Below, one piece after another: positions 52,929 to 62,229 of a stretch of 64,000 nucleotides of DNA; position 1 is the stretch's first letter, and each line of letters begins with the position of its first letter. The translations under genes were made by a program, and so were the position numbers. The notes under the pieces were generated by a model. The model ran no database searches. It was given only the letters and a program-made list of their open reading frames with translations, and was not told the DNA's origin. This DNA is from Euglena gracilis. Lineage: Eukaryota > Euglenida > Euglenophyceae > Euglenales. The stretch spans positions 50,393,302 to 50,457,301 of the forward strand of contig CP154956.1 in the NCBI GenBank assembly GCA_039621445.1, written 5' to 3'.

Positions 52929-53806
52929 GGAAGTCCTTTGTTGATATCTGTGTCTCTGTTCTTTGAATTTCTTGTTCCAGTTGAACTCGAGGCGTTGAAT
53001 TCTTCCTTCAGGAAGTTGAAGTTCCGAAGAAAATTCGGTCCACCAGTTGGTAAAAGTATTGGTTCTCGGGAAGGTAGTACTCCTCGAAAAGCAATTTCAC
53101 TTGAACTCGTAGCAGTAAAACTCTTTCTTCTTGAGGTCGAAGGGCAGAATTAGGATCAGCCAACTCCGGCAACAAAAAGCAGTAAGAAGCACCCCCCGCG
53201 CACGCACAACCACACCAGAACAGAACAGCCGGAAAGGAAAGGAGGACCTGCTGGCGGTTGCCTCTGCCCCTTGCGGGGACTTTTGAAAACTGTCTACCAG
53301 GGTCCGTGGCCACCACTTTGTGGGTCTTTGTGTTGAAAGTTTCTTTTGGGGAAATTTCTTTTGGAAAAGAGGAACCCACGGTTCGCAATGGTCGGTCCGC
53401 GTCGTCAGGTTGTCCAGCTGCTTCGGCTGCTGGAAGTTGACGGTTTCCAGTGCTGCGCTTTTTTGAAATTGCATCTTTCATTCAACTTCATTCAAAAAAA
53501 ACTCTACCTTTTTGCTCCTTGATTTTTGCACGAGCACGGTTTCCGGAGAGTAGAATCGGACCATTCGGGCTCCGCACTGCGAGATGGTGAGGTCCTGCTT
53601 TCCTTTCCGGAGCACGGTTTCCGGAGAGTAGAATCGGACCATTCGGGCTCCGCACTGCGAGACAGGGCTCCGCACTTCGGTTGGGTGAGATCCTGCTTGT
53701 TTGTGCTGGCTGTTTGTTCATGGTGTGTTCTTTGGCGCGGTTCTACTTACTGCTTTTTGTTGCCGGAGTTGGCGGATCCTAATCGCCCTTTGGACCACAA
53801 GCAAAC

Positions 53807-54589
53807 ATGTCGACATCAATCAGATCCGACAGTTTGAAGTCCACACACGAGAGCGTCTGCAACGAAGCCTGGGGATATCTGTTCCCGGACCCCGATGATG
53901 CACACGACTTGCTGAAGGCAACGTCGATGGAGAAGCTTCAAGGCGTGCTAGAGTGGAATGGTGGAGGGTAAAACTTCGACGAAGTGCGCCAGAGCCATAC
54001 GAAGACTCACGCAAGGCAACCGCTCCTCCTCTTCTACCTCGTTGCCTTCTTCCTCTTTGTCCACAGCGTCGCCAATGCCCTGTGTCTTCGCCGTGGGGCG
54101 CGTTCCCGACGCAGCTTCACCGTTGAGTTCTTGCGCCCAGGCGTCGGAGAGATGGAACGCAACAACCCCAAACTGAAAAAAAGAAAGATTATCGTCCCCT
54201 CCGAGTCTGGACTTCATTGGACTTGTGTTGCCGACAGAAAGGTGGACAGCTTTTTTGTGATAGTCAAACTCAAAGCTTTGACAAGCACCAAAAAGCGGGA
54301 TTATTTTCAACTCAACAGTCAATCACCTCGCGGAGGGCTTGGTGGGTGCCAGAGTGGCTCTGGGTGTGGGTGGGGGGTAGTGGGCATACAATTTTTGATG
54401 ACCCGGGGGGGGTCACTGCACTTCTTTAAAGAACCACTCAGTCACTCATTTTTTTTAAAAAAACGCAAGCCAGTCACTACCCCCCGAGAGGGGTCGGCCA
54501 CTCAGAAAAACGGCCAACTTTCTTGCTACTTTAGGCCATTTTTAGGCCAAAAATTTTTTTGCCCGCTCTTTTGGCGCCGGGGTCACTGA
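53807..54589 (+). CDS. Hypothetical two-exon gene beside the DIRS element
   Basis: Exon 1 53807-53967 starts MSTSIRSDSLKSTHES and includes CNEAWGYLFPDPDDAHDLL and EKLQGVLEWNG. A GT-AG intron of 99 nt (53968-54066, phase 2, ending TTTGTCCACAG) leads to exon 2: VANALCLRRGARSRRSFT, then NNPKLKKRKIIVPSESG, then HWTCVADRKVDSFFVIVKL and STKKRDYFQLNSQ. Exon 2 then becomes Gly/Cys-rich and runs into a CAGTCAC-word repeat, so the true C-terminus may be lost or lie near 54420. No family recognised. Broken copies of exon 2 occur at 47205 and 30085, so the segment has been duplicated at least twice. The start lies next to the DIRS inverted end. Confidence 0.6.
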
Positions 54590-54910
54590 ATCATACATCT
54601 CTAAGGTTCTGCGCACCCCCCAAGGGAGGGGCGGCTGCCGATTTGGGCCCAGCCCGGCCGCAGCAGCCCCTTCCTGCGGGGGGTGCCGCTAGCCCTAGCT
54701 AACCAGCCCGTTTTTTGGGGGTCCAGCCCACAATTTTTCAGCGTAAGTCACCGAAATTTTTTGAAAAACTGTGTTCAAAGGTGGCCGAAAATGGGGCTTG
54801 GGGGTCGTTTGGGCCATTTTTGGGGGGTTTCAGATGCGGCATTTTTCTGATTTCAGTCCATCTCGCCCGGTTCTGGTCCAGCCGTCCCCCCACCGGCGGT
54901 GGGCGGGCTG
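54155..54910 (+). repeat. Duplicated segment, copy 2
   Basis: Matches 47205-48150 without the 193-bp insertion: from CAACCCCAAACTGAAAAAA through GCCGGGGTCACTGAATCAT and CAGCGTAAGTCACCG to CCACCGGCGGTGGGCGGGCT. The two copies flank the DIRS element in the same orientation. Confidence 0.85.
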
Positions 54911-56019
54911 AAAACTCTTTCTTGGTTCGCTGTTTTTGCGGATCCTTCGGCCTCGGCTTTTTCTTGAGGCGGCCGCCGGGCGTAGAAGCCAAATTTTTCA
55001 ATGTTTTTCTTTTTGTCCTTAGGCCTTTTCCATTGCACCTTCAAATTCATTTTTTCTCAAATTCTGTACCTCGCATGCACAAACAATTGGTATTTTTTTG
55101 TAGACTTGACCAGTGCTTTGGTTGGGCAAAGAACCCTGTGTGTGAGATTGGTTTGAAATTGCTGGGTTCGAGTGGGGACTTTCTTAGGTTAATTAGGGAA
55201 ATTTGGCAAATCCTACTGTGGAAAATTGGTCGGCCGGTCTTGAAAATTTCAAAGAATCGGCCCTGCAAGGTCAAAAATTGAGTTCAGGCCTTCAAGCCGA
55301 ACCATAATAATCTTTTCCCTAGGTTAAATTCGACTGAAAACCCAAAAATGGTATTTCAGTGATTTTCGGCCCCACTCAGGCAAATTTTGACCAATTTTTG
55401 GGTTAGGACCCCTTTACACTCCCCCTCTTAGAAAAATCTCGGGGAGATTTTAAAAAACGTAAGTAAAAAAGAAGGGGTCCGCACAGAAGAAACAATTTGT
55501 TTTGCGAAAAAATGAAGTTGTATGTGTACGGTTGGTAAGAATGAGAGAGGGAGTGGGGTAGCCCAAAAGGCCACCCCGCGTAAGTAACGGCGGGGGGGGG
55601 GGGCAGCCCAACGGGCCACACCGCACCCCGTGGGGAGATGGTGCAACGGTGCAACGTAAAAGTGGAGCAATGGGGTGGCGAACGTGCGTTGCAACGGTGC
55701 GGTGCCGCCGCCCGTCGCCTCATGCCGTGCTCGTTCGCCGCCACGGTACCGCGTATGTGTGAGTTGTTCACAATCACAATAACGTATGCGTTTTTTTATC
55801 CCCAAACACCACACGACACTCATGCTTAGTATGACACTTTGCGGGCACCCAAGGCGGGTCGGGTTGCAACTTCGAAAGTTGCACGCCGAGCCACAATGGG
55901 GCCTAGCCATGGTTTCGCGTTTCCAACACTTGCGAACCTTTTTTTTTGGCCAACCGTCATTCAAGAAATCTGGTTGTTAGGCTTCAGGGTTTTTTTTTGA
56001 TTGTTAGGCTAGCCTTCCG
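54911..56019. other. No gene recognised
   Basis: Overlapping frames on both strands without domains. Small repeats include GGTGCAACG at 55635-55700. Confidence 0.35.
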
Positions 56020-57087
56020 TTAGGGATTCTTTCTCACAAGGAGCAAATTCCATCTTTTTTGTTGGTTAGGGTCCCCTTTTTTTTGGGGTTGTTTGCTTAA
56101 TCCCTCTTTAAGGAGCAAATTACGCTCTTTTTTTTGAAGCGTTGCAACTTTTTTTGTTGGGGGGATTGTTGAATTTCGTGATCTATTGCTTGTCGCGACC
56201 AAACACCAAAAATCAGAATCAACGAAAACAACCCCGCAAACCGCGGGAATGGTTCCCCGCAATGACAATTCATCACTTTTCCCACAAACGTAACGGGAAT
56301 GTGACTTACGGCCGTTTTTGTGGGGGGGGGTCACATCAACCCGTGCCCTCCCGGGCCATGTCTCAAATCTTGGCCCAAAATTTCCACCTCGTAGAGAAAA
56401 AATGCGCTTGGAAAATCTGTCCACCTTTTGCTTTTCAAAAAGCAAATCCAAATCTGTGAAATTCTCATATCCTTGCCATTCCAAAAATTGTTCCTCCGAA
56501 CCCAAAATTCCTTGGGGGGTACCTACGGGAGCCTCACCGACAAAATCGTCGGCCATGTCCCATGCCTGGGCAAGTTTCTCTCCCAAAATTCTCTGAAAAT
56601 TCTGCACACCGTCCTTTACGGGGGGGTTAGGTTCCACCTCCTCCCCGTAAATAAAACCTTGAAATTCACGGAAGTTATGTTGGTACAACACATCGACTTT
56701 TCGTTGGAACGCCTCCCACTCACTCGCCTCCGAAGGAGTGGGGCTCATCCCCATTTTGTTCATTCCAACGTTATTCCTTTCTTCCACACAACACAACCCG
56801 TTAAATTGAATAAATTCCACCTCCCACACTTGCCCATTAAAAACGTCAGATTTTGTGCGTTGGGTAAAATCGGCAGACTCAAAATTTTCATTGGTCGAAC
56901 GTTCAACCCATTTTTTCTTCTCTTTCCCCAAATGGGCGGAAGAAATTTGAAATAATTCACTTTTTTCCACTTGGAAAAAATGAGGGGGTGCAAAATGCGT
57001 TTCAACCATCCCCTCTTCCTTTTCCACCTGAAAATTGCAAAATCTGGGGTTCATCCAAATCCAAAATTCCCCTTCGTCATGGGTCAT
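56020..57087 (-). CDS. Hypothetical 355-residue ORF
   Basis: Uninterrupted from ATG at 57087 to 56020 on the minus strand. The first 230 residues look coding: MTHDEGEFWIWMNPRFCN, two FQVEKEE/FQVEKSE units, EWEAFQRKVDVLYQHNF, AQAWDMADDFVGEAPVG and FLEWQGYENFTDLDLLFEKQ. The last 100 residues are Lys/Leu-rich with NLLL repeats and look less coding. I see no known domain, no cysteine clusters and no membrane segment. It lies between the DIRS region and the methyltransferase retroelement, on the opposite strand to the latter, and could be a host gene or an element-borne gene. One long ORF without introns is unusual for this window, which favours a mobile origin. Confidence 0.4.
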   Translation of the reverse strand: MTHDEGEFWIWMNPRFCNFQVEKEEGMVETHFAPPHFFQVEKSELFQISSAHLGKEKKKWVERSTNENFESADFTQRTKSDVFNGQVWEVEFIQFNGLCCVEERNNVGMNKMGMSPTPSEASEWEAFQRKVDVLYQHNFREFQGFIYGEEVEPNPPVKDGVQNFQRILGEKLAQAWDMADDFVGEAPVGTPQGILGSEEQFLEWQGYENFTDLDLLFEKQKVDRFSKRIFSLRGGNFGPRFETWPGRARVDVTPPHKNGRKSHSRYVCGKSDELSLRGTIPAVCGVVFVDSDFWCLVATSNRSRNSTIPPTKKVATLQKKERNLLLKEGLSKQPQKKGDPNQQKRWNLLLVRKNP

Positions 57088-57479
57088 TCGTGGGGGAGTA
57101 CTGTCGGCCGCCGGCTTTCGCCGGCAGCCAAAAATTGCCGGAAAGCGTAAATTCCAACATCGCGGGTAACAGCCAATCAGTTAAAAAAACCCGCGACTTA
57201 AATTGGAAGCGGGTCAAATTACTTTGCGCTTTCAAATTCGGTTTTTTCACAGAACTTGAGGGGTTTTCCCCATCATTTGGCAAAGAGGAAATACATTGAA
57301 TTGGATTTGATCAATCACATTGTTGAATTGGAATTGACAATTACATTGTTGATCATTACATTGTTGGTTGTATTCATTGGAGGATTGGTTTGAAGGAGCC
57401 TACAACACCGCCATCTTCACCGCCCTTCCCCACACTGTGTGCGGCAGACAGGAGATCCTACGGAGGTTGGTAGCCGGCG
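57088..57479. other. No gene; TTACATTGTTG repeats
   Basis: GCCGGCTTTCGCCGGCAGCC at 57110 is a small hairpin. AATTACATTGTTGATCATTACATTG at 57300-57375 is a short degenerate repeat that might be part of an LTR or left end of the following element. I cannot show a partner copy. Confidence 0.35.
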
Positions 57480-57507
57480 CGTAGTACCAAGCCGAGTATC
57501 GCTCGAG

Positions 57508-57561
57508 TAGCTTATTCGGTAAGGTGCTGGGCTCACACGCGGGAGGTCGTGGGTTCGAGAC
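57508..57561 (+). promoter_or_regulatory. tRNA-like A box and B box (SINE-type head)
   Basis: TAGCTTATTCGGTAAGG matches a tRNA A box and GGGTTCGAGACCC a B box, about 26 bases apart. The anticodon arm does not pair, so this is not a working tRNA. It is either the head of a tRNA-derived SINE or an internal Pol III promoter of the following element. Confidence 0.6.
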
Positions 57562-57964
57562 CCAGGTCCCGCCGTGTGAGTCCTGGTCGGTCCCGTACGG
57601 GCAGAGGGCATACCGCGGGGATCGACCGGCGCGTGGAACTGCGCCCAAGGACGAGACACAGGTTGGCCGGACCTTGGGTGTAGTTCCCCGCCTGAGGGCG
57701 TGCCACGGCAAGCAGTATGAGCTGCCCCGTGGCCGTCCAACGGCGGGTGGTGACAACCAACGTATACACACACCCCTTCGCCTCACCTTCCTTGCCCCCA
57801 GGTTTGCACATTTTCACACATTCGCATTTCACATTCGTTTTCAATTCTTCACATTCAGCTGCTTTCAGTTTCTCAGTTTCAGAGTTTCAGAATTCAAGTT
57901 GCTTTCAGTTTCACACTCTCAAAGTTCCAAGTTCAGTGGGTTGGTTTTTGCCTACAAGGTGTGC

Positions 57965-57966
<2 letters not shown>

Positions 57967-58018
<52 letters not shown>
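57967..58018. repeat. (GA)n microsatellite
   Basis: Uninterrupted GA repeat. It lies upstream of the ATG chosen for the next ORF, so that ORF avoids a spurious Arg-Glu run. Confidence 0.95.
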
Positions 58019-58021
<3 letters not shown>

Positions 58022-58037
58022 GAGATTTTCGCACCAA

Positions 58038-58874
58038 ATGGCAGATTTTTCGGTGTTCACCAAATTTTCAGAAAACATTAAAAAGAGGATCCTACGCACC
58101 GGCTGGGGTAGGGGGAAACACCTGGGTGAAAAAATGGGAGTTGGCCTGAGCCCACCAACCGCCAGAAAAAGCACAGGCCCCGCCCCGGAAACACCCACCC
58201 CCCTGCTGTCGGTGGTTATCCACGACGACGAGGACCCCCCCGGGCCCTCGGCCCACCGGGACTCGCCGGTCGCGGGGGCGACCGGCGGCGCACCGGGGGT
58301 GGGGCCGGCGAACATGGTAATCAGAGGCAGTTTCACTGACTCTGTCAGTGAAAATTTTTCAGAGACGGTCGACACGGTCACAGAGATTTGTTCTGGTGGC
58401 TGCGCCAGCAGAATGGTACACGAGGACAGTTTCATCAACTCTGTGGTCTGTGAATTTTCAGAAGAATCTGCAGAAATCTGCTCATTTCCCGGTCAATCTG
58501 TCCGAATTTCAGATTGTGATGAAAATTTTCTGAGATCTTTGGCAGAAAGCTGTTTTCAGAACGAAAAGGAAACTGAATTTTCTGCAGCCCAGTTTTCAGA
58601 ACCTGTGGCATCATTGCAAATCATGATGGAATCTGTGGCAGAAAACAATTTTCAGGCTGCAGGAACTTTATCGTCTTCAGAATTGTCGGAAACGACACAG
58701 GAATCAGAATCTGATTCTGTTTCGGAGAGGGGGTTAACTACATGTATAAGGCCCATCACGGTGGCAGGGCCAGAAAATTTTCAGCTGGTTCCACTGCACA
58801 GCAGTGATGATGAACCAGACCCCCAGATTGTGAAAGCGAATCAGAGGAAGAAAAAAGAGCTGAAAACGCCATAA
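58038..58874 (+). CDS. Ser/Glu-rich ORF of the methyltransferase element
   Basis: The chosen start is the ATG at 58038 (MADFSVFTKFSENIKKR), just after the GA repeat; the longer frame upstream is composition-driven. The protein has a Pro-rich stretch and then repeated short acidic units such as SVSENFSETVDTV, SFINSVVCEFSEESAE and ESESDSVSERG, consistent with a disordered region. The frame ends with TAA at 58872. The next ORF can be traced back in its frame as ESEEEKRAENAIIQE before its ATG, so the two are probably one protein separated by a one-base difference in the C5 run near 58822. No domain recognised. Confidence 0.5.
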   Translation: MADFSVFTKFSENIKKRILRTGWGRGKHLGEKMGVGLSPPTARKSTGPAPETPTPLLSVVIHDDEDPPGPSAHRDSPVAGATGGAPGVGPANMVIRGSFTDSVSENFSETVDTVTEICSGGCASRMVHEDSFINSVVCEFSEESAEICSFPGQSVRISDCDENFLRSLAESCFQNEKETEFSAAQFSEPVASLQIMMESVAENNFQAAGTLSSSELSETTQESESDSVSERGLTTCIRPITVAGPENFQLVPLHSSDDEPDPQIVKANQRKKKELKTP

Positions 58875-58882
58875 TTCAGGAA

Positions 58883-60013
58883 ATGGTTATGCAGAGAATG
58901 AAAGCTGCTGGCATGTGGCCAGTAAATTTTTCAGGTTTTCAGCAAATTTCTGTGTCATCGCGAGACAGCAGCCCAGGGCCAGAACAAAACTTTTTGTGTT
59001 TAACAGCCCAGCCAGAACCATTGCTGTTAACACAGAGTTCAGAATCGCAGTCAGCACAGCCAGCTGCAGCCCAGCTGCAGGTTTTTCAGCCAGCCCAGCA
59101 GTTTTTGGCTGAGATATCTGTCCCAGCCCAGATGTCTGGGCAGGTTTTCCACCCAGCCCAGCAGTTTTCGGCTGAGTCATCTGTCCCAGCAATCATGCAG
59201 CCAGCCCAGATGACTTCACAGGTTTTTCAGCCAGCCCAGCATTTTTCGGCTGAGTCATCTGTTCCAGCAATCATGGGGCCAGCCCAGATGACTTTACAAG
59301 TTTTTCAGCCAGCCCAGCAGTTTTCGGCTGAGTCATCTGTTCCAGCAATCATGGGGCCAGCCCAGATGACTGGGCAGGTTTTTCAGCCAGCGTCAACGGA
59401 GTCTTCAAAAACAGGCCCAGCCCAGGTTTTCCGGCCAATTCAGCCAGATTTTCCACAGACCCAGCCACAAAAATTACAGCCAAATACCAGTTTTTCTGCA
59501 AAAACAGGGTCCGAAAGCCCTGAAAATCAGCATGATGTGGAAATGGAATCGGGCTATGGCCAATCTGATGATGATTGGAACAACTGGGGTGAAGAAATCA
59601 GTTGCAAAATTGAATGTTTACACGGCAGACTTTTGGTGCAGGAAGGAAAAAATCCTGAAAAAACGGCTGAAAATCTGGTGTGGGAGGCAGAAAACAGGCT
59701 AAATCGGGCATTGGCCATGTCACATGGGCAGACATTGAATCTGGTGAATGAGGCATTGGGCATGCATGATGGGCGAATGGCTGATCACATTGCCATGGTG
59801 AAACGTGAAATTCAGGCTGAACTGAGTGCAACTGTAAACGACTTGCTTTTGCAGTTTCAGCAAAATGGTGAAATGGTGCAAAATCTGGCCCAATGCCAAA
59901 GGCATTTGTTGAGTGTGGAAATGGAACGGCAGTGTGCTGAAAAAGTGAAGAAAGTGGAGGATGGAGTAAACACGTTTTTTGAGACCCAGGTTGAGGGGTT
60001 GAGAAAAAAATGA
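58883..60013 (+). CDS. Repeat and coiled-coil ORF of the methyltransferase element
   Basis: Begins at ATG 58883. Residues about 65-180 contain four 26-residue repeats of the type QVFQPAQQFSAESSVPAIM followed by PAQMT. The corresponding DNA (59085-59400) is a 78-bp tandem repeat. The C-terminal half is helical: ENLVWEAENRLNRALAM, DHIAMVKREIQAELSATV, QQNGEMVQNLAQCQRHL. It stops at AAA-AAA-TGA (60011), directly after an A7 run. A shift of one base forward continues the heptads without a break (ERDFSQKLSILEKSVGE), so it is most likely fused to the next ORF. Function as a structural, Gag-like particle component is inference. Confidence 0.55.
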   Translation: MVMQRMKAAGMWPVNFSGFQQISVSSRDSSPGPEQNFLCLTAQPEPLLLTQSSESQSAQPAAAQLQVFQPAQQFLAEISVPAQMSGQVFHPAQQFSAESSVPAIMQPAQMTSQVFQPAQHFSAESSVPAIMGPAQMTLQVFQPAQQFSAESSVPAIMGPAQMTGQVFQPASTESSKTGPAQVFRPIQPDFPQTQPQKLQPNTSFSAKTGSESPENQHDVEMESGYGQSDDDWNNWGEEISCKIECLHGRLLVQEGKNPEKTAENLVWEAENRLNRALAMSHGQTLNLVNEALGMHDGRMADHIAMVKREIQAELSATVNDLLLQFQQNGEMVQNLAQCQRHLLSVEMERQCAEKVKKVEDGVNTFFETQVEGLRKK

Positions 60014-60665
60014 GAGGGATTTTTCTCAGAAGCTGTCGATTTTGGAAAAATCTGTGGGGGAAATGCATGTCGTGGTGCAACAAGTGGAAGAGAAGGAAAA
60101 ACAGCAGGAAATTGCTGTTAATCAGGTCAAATCTGCAGTCGGTGAGCTAAGCTCTGGTCTGGAGGGACGCTTTGGGATCATTTTTCAGCAATGCAAAGGT
60201 TTGGGGGAGACTGAGTGTGCCAAATTTCAGGCGCAGGCTGAGAAATTGAAGGAATTTTCACAGTCCCTGGAGCGAGAGAGCAAAGCTCTGAATGATCGTT
60301 CGGGGAGGTTGGAGAGTTTTCTGGGTCGGAAAGATTTTCCCATTGAAAAAGTCTGTGACCTGATTAATAAGAGCGAGGAAACAATTCGGTTGGAGGTGCA
60401 AAGGGAGTTGGGGCTGCAAACGAGAAAGAATTTGGAGGTCATTATCAGTGAAATGTTGCAGGAAAGGTTGAGGCGGAGTGAAAGGGAGGAGCAGTTTGAG
60501 AAAGTTCGGGCTGAAATGGAAAATTCGATGAAACAGCAGGTTGGAGTTTTACTGCAACAGCAGTCCAGTGAACTTTTTAAAGAACAGCAGGAGCGGAAAA
60601 AATTGCAACAAAAGCTGGATTTATTTCAGGCTGAGTTTTTTTGTGATGAAAAATCAGCAAGCTGA
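60012..60665 (+). CDS. Coiled-coil continuation
   Basis: Continues the previous ORF in the +1 frame; an ATG at 60042 could also start it. Heptads run throughout: VVQQVEEKEKQQEIAVNQ, AEKLKEFSQSLERESKAL, SGRLESFLGRKDF, EQFEKVRAEMENSMKQQ and QQERKKLQQKLDLFQAE. It ends in TGA at 60663, after a T7 run (60637-60643) through which the frame can pass to the Gag-like ORF. The length and regularity suggest a rod that drives multimerisation. Confidence 0.55.
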   Translation, partial: ERDFSQKLSILEKSVGEMHVVVQQVEEKEKQQEIAVNQVKSAVGELSSGLEGRFGIIFQQCKGLGETECAKFQAQAEKLKEFSQSLERESKALNDRSGRLESFLGRKDFPIEKVCDLINKSEETIRLEVQRELGLQTRKNLEVIISEMLQERLRRSEREEQFEKVRAEMENSMKQQVGVLLQQQSSELFKEQQERKKLQQKLDLFQAEFFCDEKSAS

Positions 60666-61926
60666 ATCTGCCAAATCTGCGACAGTGGATCTGACAAAGG
60701 AAACGAGAGAAAAATCAGCTGGAATCCCAGAAATCGAAGAGTTTGATCTTTTTGGTTACAACGATTTACCTGTGATCGAGAAAAATCCGGTTGAAATTGA
60801 GGGCTATGAATACGCTGAACCAGGGTCACATGCGACACATGTCAGGCAGGTTTGTGCACGACCTGTTGGGGCAGTGCCTGCAGGTGCAGGGCTAGTTTCA
60901 TCAAATGCAGTGGCAACACATCAATTGATGAAAAACCTGGTAGCTGCAAATTTTTCTGGACAGCCAAAAGACTGGTCGTCCTTTGTGCGGGATTGGGAGG
61001 AATATTTCAGGACGTTGGTTATTTTGCAAAATGGACATGTGTCTGATCCACTCAAACTTCGACTTTTTGCAATGACGCTGGATGACACAAATCAAAAGGA
61101 ATTGCAATTCCGACTGGAATTGAACGGAAAAACATCTTTCGAGGAGGAATTTGACAGGCTTGAAGGGAAATATGCTGGAACTCAGTCTGACTGTGCCAGA
61201 AAAAAATGGTATGATGTGAACCTCGTGAACCAAGGGAAAATTACCGTACGGGAATGGCGAGACTTTGTCATAAATTTCAGAATAGCCTGCAGACAGGTGA
61301 AAAGCGCCACTGACGATGAGGCAGAAAGACTGGTCAAGGGAAAGCTGCCAAATTTCATTTTGCATTGGGTCGCCGATGAGGAGGAAAGGAAATCAACGTG
61401 TGGACCGAAAGTCAAAATGTACCCCGGAGTGCCTGCAACCGAGGAAAACATTATTTGTGCCGTGGAACGTGTCACTGGGGAAAAGCCCTGCAAGGTTTCG
61501 AAAGTTTCACCGCTGGAGTTCGAAGTCTTTTTACCCAATATTACGATTTGCGACAAAGTGAAAGAGGTCAGTGGGAAACCAATCACAGGCACGGAAAAAA
61601 GAATCAAAATTGTGGAGGAAAAGCCAAAAATGGGAGCTGAAGAAATTTTTCGTTTTGTTGAGCGAAAATTGTCATCTAGGGATGATCAAGACATGATACA
61701 CAGTTCCAGAGAGCCAAATGGGTTTGGAAACCGGAGGGCCAGGTCTGCGAAGGCAGATCGGGCCAAGGGGTCCAGGACACCCTCCCCAGCACGGTCAGCA
61801 AAGGGGGGTGAAACGGTGGCAAAACCGTCCGTTGGAAAATCAGATTCACAGGTGGCAGCTCCTGCGACCAATGCAAATGTGAACCCCCTCGTGCAAAATC
61901 CAGTGCCAGTGGTTCGATCACAGTAA
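60646..61926 (+). CDS. Gag-like capsid ORF
   Basis: ATG at 60646 overlaps the upstream stop by 20 bases; fusion through the T7 run is equally possible. After an acidic lead (PEIEEFDLFGYNDLPVIE) comes a retrotransposon-Gag-type helical domain: FSGQPKDWSSFVRDWEEYF, LKLRLFAMTLDDTNQKEL, KKWYDVNLVNQGKITVREW and RDFVINFRIACRQVK. The F-x-G-x-x-x-x-W start and the W/F-rich helices are the basis for the call. It then has a basic, Ser/Pro-rich tail (RARSAKADRAKGSRTPSPA). It ends SQ followed by TAA (61924) and the frame continues into the Gly/Lys-rich part. Such proteins form the particle in which the element RNA is copied. Confidence 0.65.
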   Translation: MKNQQAESAKSATVDLTKETREKSAGIPEIEEFDLFGYNDLPVIEKNPVEIEGYEYAEPGSHATHVRQVCARPVGAVPAGAGLVSSNAVATHQLMKNLVAANFSGQPKDWSSFVRDWEEYFRTLVILQNGHVSDPLKLRLFAMTLDDTNQKELQFRLELNGKTSFEEEFDRLEGKYAGTQSDCARKKWYDVNLVNQGKITVREWRDFVINFRIACRQVKSATDDEAERLVKGKLPNFILHWVADEEERKSTCGPKVKMYPGVPATEENIICAVERVTGEKPCKVSKVSPLEFEVFLPNITICDKVKEVSGKPITGTEKRIKIVEEKPKMGAEEIFRFVERKLSSRDDQDMIHSSREPNGFGNRRARSAKADRAKGSRTPSPARSAKGGETVAKPSVGKSDSQVAAPATNANVNPLVQNPVPVVRSQ

Positions 61927-62211
61927 TTGCCACCCCCCCAGCAATCTCAATTTGGCAATGGGGGTGGATGGAGAAACGATTTTGGGTGGAATTCCAATGC
62001 CAACACGAATTTTCAGGGAAATCAGTGGTGGCACTCAAATCAACGGAATTTTGATTCACAGTCTGGTGGTGGCAAAGGCAAAGGCAAAGGAAAGGGCAAA
62101 GGAAACAATTCTTGGGGGAAAGGAAACAATGGAAATGACTGGTCTAGGGGAAAGTGCCAGGACGGTGGAAAAGGCAAAGGCAAAGGAAGGGGGAAAGGAA
62201 ACCGTTGCTAG
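61927..62211 (+). CDS. Gly/Lys-rich nucleic-acid-binding tail
   Basis: Same frame as the Gag-like ORF after one TAA. Contains QSQFGNGGGWRNDFG, GNQWWHSNQRNFDSQ and then many GKGKGKG units to GNRC and TAG (62209). No ATG of its own, so it is probably the C-terminus of Gag, reached by read-through or separated by one mutation (CAA to TAA). Basic Gly-rich tails bind RNA and can replace the zinc knuckle of retroviral nucleocapsids. Confidence 0.5.
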   Translation: MPPPQQSQFGNGGGWRNDFGWNSNANTNFQGNQWWHSNQRNFDSQSGGGKGKGKGKGKGNNSWGKGNNGNDWSRGKCQDGGKGKGKGRGKGNRC

Positions 62212-62229
62212 GATAGCCGGGGTGGACCG

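Larger units (their letters stand above)
48575..53700 (-). mobile_element. DIRS-like retrotransposon
   Basis: Read on the minus strand: Gag-like ORF, RT, RNase H, a post-RNase H domain and a tyrosine recombinase, the gene set of the DIRS order. Ends are inverted: 48640-48735 (GCTGTTCTGTTCTGGTGTGG) is repeated inverted at 53150-53240, and a diverged direct copy lies at 53670-53780. Next to the right end, 48961-49070 joins sequence complementary to the right terminus (48591-48660) with sequence identical to the left terminus (ACCATTCGGGCTCCGC, also at 53560 and 53640). That is the internal complementary region expected for replication through a circular intermediate. The main frame shifts occur at G9-G10 runs, so the copy may be intact apart from base-count errors. 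Confidence 0.9.

Noticed and set aside
55428-55964. Minus-strand 178-residue ORF
   Set aside because: No domain, unusual composition from GCAACG repeats, and no start or splice context.
57508-57575. Functional tRNA gene
   Set aside because: A and B boxes are present, but the anticodon stem does not pair and no acceptor stem closes.
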